Below are positions 23,198 to 30,174 of a stretch of DNA of 64,000 bases, piece by piece. The stretch is from NCBI RefSeq assembly GCF_000426685.1, contig NZ_AUFV01000012.1:1-64000 (forward strand), given 5' to 3'. Source of the stretch: Solimonas flava DSM 18980 (GTDB lineage: Bacteria; Pseudomonadota; Gammaproteobacteria; Nevskiales; Nevskiaceae). Below the pieces are notes generated by a model. It was not told the origin of the DNA. It made no database searches and saw nothing but the letters and a program-made list of their open reading frames with translations. Position 1 is the stretch's first letter. Each line of letters starts with the position of its first letter. The translations under genes and the position numbers were made by a program.

Positions 23198-24886
23198 CTA
23201 CGGCGTGCGCACGTCCGGCCGGTTCTTCGACAGCGCACAGGTCGACGCGGCGCCGCGATCGAGATCGCGGCAGACACCGTCGACGGCCGGCGTGGCGACG
23301 CCGACCACGGCAGCGAGCGTCGGTGCGATATCGACGGTCTCGACCGGCAGCGACTGCTCGAAGCCGCGCGCGCCCGGCCACCAGAAGAGGATCGGCACGC
23401 GCCGGTCGTAATTCCACGGCGAGCCGTGACCGGCAATCGTGTCGCCCGGCTGCTCCGGCTGGCCATACGAGATGTAGGGCTGCCAGATCAGCTGCAGATC
23501 GCCGGAGCGCTGCGCGTCGGTGCTCTCGGCGACGCGTTCGAGCAGGCTCAGCTCGTCGGCCGGCCGCGCCGCCGGGATCTTCGCGGCCAGCGCCTCGTCC
23601 CTGGTGTACGCGGCAACCAGATGCGGCTGGCCGGCGAGCGCCGCTTTGACCGCCGCGACGATCTTCGCGCGCTGCGCGGCGTCGGCCCGGGCCGAGACGT
23701 ACAGCGCCTGCTCGTCGCCGAACAGCGGCGCGTAGGCGAGCTTGAGTTCGCTGCGGATGCGCTCGTTGAGCTGCGCGAGCCAGGCCTTGCCGCCGGACAG
23801 GCGCTGCGCCGGCACGCCGCGTTCGGCGACACGCTCGGCGGCGTCCATCGCGCCGTGGTCGGCGCTGAGCACGACCAGATACGGCCGGCCGCGGCGATCG
23901 AGGCGCGCCAGGAAATCGCCGAGCATCGCGTCGAGCTGCGCGAGCTGCTCGCACATTTCCGGACCCTGATTGCCGTAGCGATGGCCGACGTAATCGGTCG
24001 CGCTGAGGCTGACGGCGAGCAGGTCGGTCGCACCGCGTGCGCCGAGCGCGAAGTCGTCGACGAGGTGTTCGGCCAGCGCCAGCGTGAGGCGATCGAGCTC
24101 CGGCGACGCGCGCAGCCAGCGCTGGAAGCCCGGGTCTGCGCGCAGCGGCCGCGCGCCATCGCGCGGTAGCGGCGGCGGCACGCGATGATCGAGCCGCAGG
24201 GCGCCGTAGGTCTGCGCACCGTCGAGGGCGGCGCAGCGCCGCGTCGTCGGCCGCCACTGCGGCGGCGCCTTGGCCCAGCGCCGCTCGATCTCGGCATTGA
24301 ACGCGGCCACCGGCAGCAGGCGCGCGGCGGCGGTCTGGCCGGGGCCGACGTAGGTGTTGAAGCCGCGCTCGTCGTCCCACCAGTAGACGGCGGCCGGATC
24401 GTGGCCGGACATCATGATCGCGGCGCGGTCCTTGCCGGATACGGCGACCGTGCGCGACGCCGGATCGGCCGCGTGCAGCCATTCGCCGAGCGTCGACACG
24501 CGCAGATTGGCCGGCCCGCGGCCCTGCTCGCGGCCCGGCACCGTGGTGCCGTCGTCCTGCACGCAGTAGATCTTCTGCCCGTCGGGTGCGAACCAGGTGT
24601 TGGCGACGATGCCGGTCGCGGCCGGGTGCCGGCCCGTCAGCAACGTCGAGTGGCCCGGGCAGGTCTCGGTCGCGGCGTGGCTCTGGTAGCCGTTCGGGAA
24701 CACCACGCCCTCGCCGGCGAGGCGCGCCAGCCCGCCGCGGAACTGGCTGCGGTACTGCTCGAACAAGTTGGCCGAGAACTGATCGATCGAAATCGCGACG
24801 ATCAGCTTCGGCGGCGGCGCGGCGGCGAACGCCGGCGCCGCGCAGGACAACACGGCGGCGCCGAGAACGAGGGCGGCATTTCTCAC
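23198..24886 (-). CDS. PafA-like alkaline phosphatase, periplasmic
   Basis: 562 residues with a signal peptide (to about FAAA). The alkaline phosphatase superfamily core is complete: Asp35 in AISIDQF, nucleophile Thr75 in ATETCPGHST, later ligands in SATDYVGHRYG, SADHGAMD and GHGSPWNYD. Asn96 and the pair Lys152-x-Arg154 (GKDRAA) match the monoester-specific residues of PafA (Asn100, Lys162, Arg164 there), so a phosphate monoesterase is more likely than a nucleotide pyrophosphatase. Such enzymes release phosphate from organic esters in the periplasm and are often insensitive to phosphate. The start is GTG at 24886 with AGGAG ten bases upstream. Confidence 0.85.
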   Translation of the reverse strand: MRNAALVLGAAVLSCAAPAFAAAPPPKLIVAISIDQFSANLFEQYRSQFRGGLARLAGEGVVFPNGYQSHAATETCPGHSTLLTGRHPAATGIVANTWFAPDGQKIYCVQDDGTTVPGREQGRGPANLRVSTLGEWLHAADPASRTVAVSGKDRAAIMMSGHDPAAVYWWDDERGFNTYVGPGQTAAARLLPVAAFNAEIERRWAKAPPQWRPTTRRCAALDGAQTYGALRLDHRVPPPLPRDGARPLRADPGFQRWLRASPELDRLTLALAEHLVDDFALGARGATDLLAVSLSATDYVGHRYGNQGPEMCEQLAQLDAMLGDFLARLDRRGRPYLVVLSADHGAMDAAERVAERGVPAQRLSGGKAWLAQLNERIRSELKLAYAPLFGDEQALYVSARADAAQRAKIVAAVKAALAGQPHLVAAYTRDEALAAKIPAARPADELSLLERVAESTDAQRSGDLQLIWQPYISYGQPEQPGDTIAGHGSPWNYDRRVPILFWWPGARGFEQSLPVETVDIAPTLAAVVGVATPAVDGVCRDLDRGAASTCALSKNRPDVRTP

Positions 24887-25039
24887 GACGATGGTGCTCC
24901 TGAGCGTGCGAACGGAGGTCGGCCGCGGACAGCGGCCGCTGCAGTGTGCCCGTCTTCGATGACGGCAACGGCGACGCGGTCCGGCGGGCTGCCGCCAGCC
25001 GATGCAAGGAGCCGGCCAGACCTGCCGGCGCGGCGCGCT

Positions 25040-26368
25040 TCAGCCGGCCGCCGGCAGCGACAGGCTCACGCACAGGCCGCCGCCGGGCTCGCTGCGCGCC
25101 TCGACGCGCCCGCCGTGCGCCCGCGCCACGCGCTCGACGATCGCCAGGCCGAGGCCGTAGCCCTGGGCCGCATCGGCGTTGCGGCCGCGGAAGAACGGCC
25201 GGAACAGCTGTGCGAGTTCAGCCGCCGGCACGCCCGGCCCGCGGTCGCGCACGCCCAGCTCGCAGCGCCCGCCGGCGCGCGCCACGAAGACCTCGACCGC
25301 GGACCCGGCGCCGAACTTCAGCGCGTTGCCGAGCAGGTTGTCGAGCGCACGGGCGAGCAGGCGCGCGTCGCCGCGCACCGTCGCCGGCGCATCGGCCTGC
25401 AGCTGCAGCGTGCAGCCGCACCGCCGGGCTTCCAGCTCGGCGAGCGCGAGACGCTCGCGCGCCAGCGCCGCCAGCTCGACCGGCCGCCATTCGAGCGCGG
25501 CCAGGCCGGCGTCGGCACGCGACAGCGCGAGCAGCTCACCGATCAGGCGGTCGAGGCGGATGATCTCCTGCTGCGCGCCGGCCAGCTGCGCCGCCGCCGC
25601 GGCGCCGCGTTCGCGCTGCGCGAGTTCGAGGATCAGCTGCAGCCGCGCCAGCGGCGAACGCAGCTCGTGCGAGACGTCCTGCAGCAGGCGGCGCTGGCTG
25701 GTGACCAGCGCCTCGACGCGCGCCGCCATGCGATCGAACTCGCGTGCGAGCAGGCCGAGCTCGTCGCCCGTCGCCAGATGCGCGGCGTCGACGCGCGCCG
25801 ACAGCTCGCCGTCGGCCATGCGCTGCGCGGTCCGCTGCAGGGCTGTCACCGGCGCCGCGACGCTGCGCGCGAGCCGCCGCCCGACGACGCCGATCGCCAG
25901 CAGCGACAGCGACAGCTGCAGCGCCAGCAGCGTGCCGCGCCGCTGGTGGAACGGCTCGGCGCCGCGCAGCGCGACGAAATGGCGCTCGATGCCGTCGCTG
26001 CCGATCACGCGCTCGCCGATCGCCAGACGCTGCGGATCGAGGCGCAGCACCAGATGCTCGGCGGCGAGCAGCTGCGGCAGCACCGAGCGCAGCTCGGGCA
26101 GCAGCGGTCCGCCGAGCAGGCTGTCGCCGGCCTCGAACAGGGTGGCGTCGATGCGCACGTCGTGGTGCCGCGCCAGCACCCAGTCGGCGAAACCCTGCAC
26201 GCCGTCGGCGATGTAGCGCTCGTCGGCTTCGTGCGCGAGCGCCAGCCAGTCGGTGGCGCGACCGTAGCTGTACCAGGCGATGGCGTTGCTGACGCCGACG
26301 CTGACCAGCAGCGTCACGACGTTGATCGCGCAGAGCCAGAGCAGCAGACGCCAGTACAGCGATTTCAA
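25040..26368 (-). CDS. Sensor histidine kinase
   Basis: 442 residues, in the inner membrane. Helix 1 is at about residues 5-28, a periplasmic sensor domain of about 110 residues follows, and helix 2 (GTLLALQLSLSLLAIGVVG) leads into a HAMP segment (RRLARSVAAPVTALQRTAQRMADGELSAR). The HisKA site is LLQDVSHELRSPLARL. HATPase boxes are NLLGNALKFG, VRDRGPGVP, FRPFFRG and GYGLGLAIVE. The start is TTG at 26368, overlapping the regulator stop (TTGA), so production is coupled. The general build is CpxA/RstB-like; the signal is unknown. Confidence 0.92.
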   Translation of the reverse strand: MKSLYWRLLLWLCAINVVTLLVSVGVSNAIAWYSYGRATDWLALAHEADERYIADGVQGFADWVLARHHDVRIDATLFEAGDSLLGGPLLPELRSVLPQLLAAEHLVLRLDPQRLAIGERVIGSDGIERHFVALRGAEPFHQRRGTLLALQLSLSLLAIGVVGRRLARSVAAPVTALQRTAQRMADGELSARVDAAHLATGDELGLLAREFDRMAARVEALVTSQRRLLQDVSHELRSPLARLQLILELAQRERGAAAAAQLAGAQQEIIRLDRLIGELLALSRADAGLAALEWRPVELAALARERLALAELEARRCGCTLQLQADAPATVRGDARLLARALDNLLGNALKFGAGSAVEVFVARAGGRCELGVRDRGPGVPAAELAQLFRPFFRGRNADAAQGYGLGLAIVERVARAHGGRVEARSEPGGGLCVSLSLPAAG

Positions 26369-27126
26369 GCGCCCGGTCTCGGCGGCACCACCATCAGGTA
26401 GCCGGCGCCGCGCACCGCCTCGATCACCGGCGCCGACGGCGAGAGCTCGCAGAGCTTGCGGCGCAGGCGGCTGACGTGCACGTCGAGACTGCGGTCGTAA
26501 AGCTCGATCTCGCGGCCCAGCGCGGCACGCGTCAGCTCGGCCTTGCCGACCACGCGGCCGGCGTGGCGCGCCAGCGCGAGCAGCAGGCTGAATTCCGCGG
26601 CGGTGAGCTGCAGCTCCGCGCCCGCAACGTGGGCGCGACGCGCGGCGGCGTGCACGTGCAGCTCGCCGACCACCGGATTCTCCGCCGCCGGCGGCGTACG
26701 CCGCCGCTGCTGCGCGCGCACGCGGGCCAGCAGCTCGCGCGGCAGGCAGGGTTTGGCGAGGTAGTCGTCGGCGCCGAAGTCGAGGCCGACGACGCGATCC
26801 TCGGCCTCGCCGCGCGCCGACAGCATGATGACCGGCAGCTGGTGATGCAGGCGCAGCTCGCGCAGCGTCTCCAGGCCGTCGCGGCCGGGCATGCCGATGT
26901 CGAGGATCAGCAGATCGGGACAGCGCTGCGCGTCGCCCAGGCGCGCCAGCACCGCGGCGCCGTCGTGCACCGCGGCGACCTCGAACTGTTCCAGCCGCAG
27001 GTAATCGGCGAGCAGCGCACAAAGCTCGCGATCATCGTCGGCGATCAGCACGCGAAACGACGCCGACGGCGCGGCGTCGGACACGGGGACGGGGCTGGGG
27101 AAACGGAGTTCGGCGGTGCGCGACAT
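26365..27126 (-). CDS. OmpR-family response regulator
   Basis: 253 residues. The receiver domain (about 25-140) has the acidic pair in LIADDDREL, the phospho-acceptor Asp in LLILDIGMPGRDG, Ser/Thr in IMLSARGE and Lys in YLAKPCLPREL. The C-terminal winged helix includes LTAAEFSLLLALARHAGRVVGKAELTR and DRSLDVHVSRLRRKL.....IEAVRGAGYLMV, the OmpR/PhoB pattern closest to CpxR/RstA. The 24-residue N-terminal extension is Ser/Pro-rich. A cluster of dyads lies 55-80 bases upstream and may be its own binding site. Confidence 0.93.
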   Translation of the reverse strand: MSRTAELRFPSPVPVSDAAPSASFRVLIADDDRELCALLADYLRLEQFEVAAVHDGAAVLARLGDAQRCPDLLILDIGMPGRDGLETLRELRLHHQLPVIMLSARGEAEDRVVGLDFGADDYLAKPCLPRELLARVRAQQRRRTPPAAENPVVGELHVHAAARRAHVAGAELQLTAAEFSLLLALARHAGRVVGKAELTRAALGREIELYDRSLDVHVSRLRRKLCELSPSAPVIEAVRGAGYLMVVPPRPGA

Positions 27127-27181
27127 GGGGGATTCGCCGCCACGGGCGATCTCGATCCCGGCGACGCAACGTGCACATTAG

Positions 27182-27207
27182 CTGTCATTTTTGACAGTTT
27201 GACGTCA
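27182..27207. promoter_or_regulatory. Dyad cluster upstream of the response regulator
   Basis: CTGTCA-N4-TGACAG at 27182-27197 is directly followed by the 8-bp palindrome TGACGTCA at 27200-27207; TTTGAC is also repeated eight bases apart. All share a TGAC/GTCA half-site. It is 55-80 bases upstream of the regulator ATG in an A+T-richer patch, a suitable place for autoregulation. No known consensus was matched. Confidence 0.4.
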
Positions 27208-27228
27208 CAAAAACGACACGCGGCGCCC

Positions 27229-28128
27229 TCAGGCGATCGCCCCGGCCTCGGCGGCGCTCACGAAGCGGCGCTGCCGCATCCACTTGGTCGCGACCCACTT
27301 CTCGCCTTGCGTGACCAGACCGCCGGCATGCAGCGAACGGGCGTCGACGCGCCCCTGCGCGTCGCAGTACTCGAAGTACACCGCATGGCCGCGCTGCGGC
27401 GAGACCGTCCAGCCGCTGGTCGGGAACACGGTCTCGCCGCCGCCGGCAACATCGTTGAGATAGCAGACCAGCGTGCTGACGCGCTGGCCGCTGCGCGCGA
27501 TCGACGCCTGGTTGGCGGCGTTGCTCGGCTGCAGGAAATCGAAGTGCGGCGCGCTCGACGCACCGGCCGGATAGTGCAGCACCTGCAGGCCCTCGCCGTT
27601 CTCGACCGGCAGGTTCATCAACGCCGACAGGCGCCGGTCGAGCCGGGCGATGAGCGGGTTCTCGCCGAGGCGGAAGAACATGCCGGCGCTGCTGCGCGCA
27701 CCGCTCACCACGTCGCGCCCGCTGCGCGGATCGACCAGCGTCGACGGCCGCAGCCGCGGTCGCGCCATCTCGATCAGCGTCGCGCACTCGTCCGCGCTCA
27801 GCACTCCGCCGAGCACCGCCAGCGGCGGGTCCTGCGCGCGCGCCAGCACGGCGACGCTGCGATCCGCCGCGGCGACGCGCGCGCCGGGCGCCAGGCGCGA
27901 AACCGGCATCGCGAAGGCCTCGGCCTCGGGCAGCTCGACCGTGTCGACCGGCAGCGGCCGCTGCTGCCGGCGCGCCGCGACGAAGGCGTCGACGATCGCC
28001 TGCGCGGCGCGCGCTTCCATGCCCTGCGCCTGCATCATCGCCACCACGTCCGGCGGCGTGCGGCCGCCGTCGAGCTGCTGCACGAGCCAGGTGCCGAGCG
28101 CCGGCGCGAAACGGACGAGCAGACCCAT
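27229..28128 (-). CDS. 2-oxoglutarate/Fe(II)-dependent prolyl 4-hydroxylase family protein
   Basis: 299 residues. The C-terminal two-thirds is a P4H-type double-stranded beta-helix: iron ligands His and Asp in APHFDFL, the distal His in SLHAGG, and the 2-oxoglutarate Lys in GEKWVATKW. GGGETVFPTSGWTVSPQRGHAVYFEY is the family's central strand set. An N-terminal helical part of about 100 residues precedes it (ARAAQAIVDAFVAARRQQ), as in many proteobacterial P4H proteins. Family members hydroxylate prolyl residues in proteins or peptides; the bacterial target is unknown. It starts seven bases after the lipoprotein gene upstream. Confidence 0.87.
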   Translation of the reverse strand: MGLLVRFAPALGTWLVQQLDGGRTPPDVVAMMQAQGMEARAAQAIVDAFVAARRQQRPLPVDTVELPEAEAFAMPVSRLAPGARVAAADRSVAVLARAQDPPLAVLGGVLSADECATLIEMARPRLRPSTLVDPRSGRDVVSGARSSAGMFFRLGENPLIARLDRRLSALMNLPVENGEGLQVLHYPAGASSAPHFDFLQPSNAANQASIARSGQRVSTLVCYLNDVAGGGETVFPTSGWTVSPQRGHAVYFEYCDAQGRVDARSLHAGGLVTQGEKWVATKWMRQRRFVSAAEAGAIA

Positions 28129-28135
28129 CGCGCCC

Positions 28136-28747
28136 CTAGGCCGGATCGTCCTGTGCCACCCAGCCGTCGGCGCCGAGCACGAAGGCCTGGCGCAGCTGCG
28201 CGTGGCGCGCGCCGTCCAGCACGCGGGCGACCGCCGGAAACACGCGGCGCGCGCGCGGGTCCTGCGCCCAGGACGCGGCGTCGACCCGGTAGGTGTACGT
28301 CACCACCGCATGCCGGTGCTGCGGGTCCTGCGGCGCGAACTCCCAGCCGACGACCTGGTCCAGGCTCAGCCGGGCGGCGCAGAAGTCGCCGTGATGCGCC
28401 GGCGCGCCGGCGCGCGCCGGAATCTCGCGCGCCCGGTAGGAACGCTGCCCTGCGGCGGTGAGCGCGTAACGCTGGGCGCCGCTCGCGGTCTGCGTCGAGC
28501 GCACCACGCCGAGCTGTTCGAGCACCGGCAGCTGTACGGCGTCGCGCGAGCCGCGCGCGAGATCCTGCGCGCTGATGTCGATCGGCCAGTCGTACTTGGC
28601 CAGACACAGGTCGCCATGCTCGGCGAGATAGCTTTCGAGCGCGTGCTCGAAGGCGGCGCGATCGACCGAGCGCTGGCCGCCGGCGCAGGCGGCGAGCGTC
28701 GCCGCCAGCAGGGCGGCGCACGTCCGGCCCGGAATCCGTCTCGTCAT
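28136..28747 (-). CDS. Lipoprotein of unknown function
   Basis: 203 residues. MTRRIPGRTCAALLAATLAAC is a lipoprotein signal with Cys21. The mature part begins with an acidic helical region (VDRAAFEHALESYLAEHGDLCLAKYDWPIDIS), then a piece like a small winged-helix fold (LPVLEQLGVVRSTQTA.....YALTAAGQRSY), and a beta-rich end (HAVVTYTYRVDAASWA). I do not recognise a named domain. It lies two bases after the diheme peroxidase stop and seven before the P4H start, so the three are probably co-transcribed. Outer-membrane or periplasmic location is expected. Confidence 0.75.
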   Translation of the reverse strand: MTRRIPGRTCAALLAATLAACAGGQRSVDRAAFEHALESYLAEHGDLCLAKYDWPIDISAQDLARGSRDAVQLPVLEQLGVVRSTQTASGAQRYALTAAGQRSYRAREIPARAGAPAHHGDFCAARLSLDQVVGWEFAPQDPQHRHAVVTYTYRVDAASWAQDPRARRVFPAVARVLDGARHAQLRQAFVLGADGWVAQDDPA

Positions 28748-28749
28748 GT

Positions 28750-30102
28750 TCAGTTCACGCAGGGTCCGGAGGTGGGCGTCGTCGCCGGCGGCTGGTAACC
28801 GTCGGTGAGCGTATCGAGGAAGCAGATCAGATCGGCGATGTTCTGTTCCGTCATCGGCGGCGTCGAATGCGCCGGCCGGCCGTCGAGCGGCATCTGCGGA
28901 TCGATGTTGCCGGCATAGGCGGCCGGCAGGTCGTCGAACTTCTGCACGGTGCCGCCTTCGTACTGGACGGTGATCAGACCGTAATCCGGAAAGCCGGCAT
29001 CGTTCTGCGCCCTGGGCGTGCCGCCGACGGTCGGATACCAGATCTCCGGCCAGGTATCGCGCGTGTTGTAGAAGCGGATCACCTGCTCCAGCGAATGCAG
29101 CACGCCGTTGTGGAAGAAGGCGCTGCGCAGCGCGACGTTGCGCAAGGTCGGCGCCTTGAACATGCCGCAGAAGCTGTCGGCCGCGCCCGGCACGGACGGC
29201 AGGTGGTCTGTGCGCATCGGGCCGCACAGGCCCATGTCGTAGTAGCCGGCGTCGGCGTTGGCCGGAATGTCCGCATTGCGCGGCACACTGATCGCTTCGT
29301 ACGAGAAATCGGTGAACAGCGCCGAGCTGCCGTTGAGCCCGGCCCCCTGGTAATGGCAGGACGCGCAATTGCCGGTGTCGGGATCGGTGAAGACCTTGAG
29401 ACCGCGCGCCTCGGCGGCCGTCAGCGCGCCGCCGATCTTGTTGCCGGCGTACAGATCGAACTTGCTGCTGTATGGATGAAAGCTGCTGTCCTCGATCTGG
29501 AACGCCTGCAGCGCCGCGAGCGCGTCGCGGAACGCCGCGTCGGTGTCGGCAAAGGCGTCGTCGCCGAAAGCCTGGCGGAAGAGGCCGGCGTAGTCGGCCG
29601 CCTGCAGCCTGGCGACGACATCGGCGGCGCTCGCATTGGCCATTTCGAACGCGCTCAGCAGCGGCACGCGCGCCTGCTCGGCCAGCGTCGCCGCGCGGCC
29701 GTCCCAGGTGAAGCCGCCGCCGGGGCCCGGCACGCTGATGCCGTCCGGATTGTCGAGCAGATCGGCGTACGGCGGCGTGAAATCCTTGTAGCGCAGCGAC
29801 GGCACGGCGCGCAGGCCGGGCGACTTCAGCTCCGGACCGCCGAGCTGCACGGCCAGATCGTTCGGTGGCCCGTAGGCGTAATCGGGGTCGTGGCAGGTCG
29901 CGCACGACATGCGCCCGGAACCCGATAAGTCGGTGTCGAAGAACATCTTCTGGCCGACCTGGGCGGCGAGGCTCAGCGCCGTCGGCGGAGCGATCACGAC
30001 CGGCGGCGTAGTGCCGCCGCTGGTGCCGCTGCCGCCGTGGCCGCCGCCGCAGGCCGCGAGCAGCGCGGCCAGCCCGGTGAGTAGCAGTTGCTGTTTTTGC
30101 AT
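28750..30102 (-). CDS. Diheme cytochrome c peroxidase / MauG family lipoprotein
   Basis: 450 residues, longer than ordinary CcpA (about 330). MQKQQLLLTGLAALLAAC is a lipoprotein signal, followed by a Gly-rich linker. Haem sites are CATCH near residue 75 and CASCH near 255. The conserved LPFYVGxxD-like and substrate-region motifs are represented by LLSAFEMANAS and FKAPTLRNVALRSAFFHNGVLHSLEQVIRFYN, typical of the peroxidase/MauG family. It reduces peroxide or oxidises a protein partner in the periplasm. ATG at 30102 is preferred to an in-frame TTG at 30126 since it starts the signal directly. Confidence 0.85.
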   Translation of the reverse strand: MQKQQLLLTGLAALLAACGGGHGGSGTSGGTTPPVVIAPPTALSLAAQVGQKMFFDTDLSGSGRMSCATCHDPDYAYGPPNDLAVQLGGPELKSPGLRAVPSLRYKDFTPPYADLLDNPDGISVPGPGGGFTWDGRAATLAEQARVPLLSAFEMANASAADVVARLQAADYAGLFRQAFGDDAFADTDAAFRDALAALQAFQIEDSSFHPYSSKFDLYAGNKIGGALTAAEARGLKVFTDPDTGNCASCHYQGAGLNGSSALFTDFSYEAISVPRNADIPANADAGYYDMGLCGPMRTDHLPSVPGAADSFCGMFKAPTLRNVALRSAFFHNGVLHSLEQVIRFYNTRDTWPEIWYPTVGGTPRAQNDAGFPDYGLITVQYEGGTVQKFDDLPAAYAGNIDPQMPLDGRPAHSTPPMTEQNIADLICFLDTLTDGYQPPATTPTSGPCVN

Positions 30103-30127
30103 GGGCGATACCGGTTCAACGACCAAA

Positions 30128-30153
30128 CGCGGGGAGGCTCAAGCCTCCCCGCG
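30128..30153 (-). terminator. Hairpin between the phosphoesterase and peroxidase genes
   Basis: A 12-bp stem (CGCGGGGAGGCT paired with its complement) with a two-base loop, followed on the minus strand by only three T. It sits 22 bases past the phosphoesterase stop and 26 bases before the peroxidase start. It is likely a weak terminator or processing site that separates or attenuates expression. Confidence 0.55.
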
Positions 30154-30174
30154 CCGGATCTGCGCAGGAACGCG

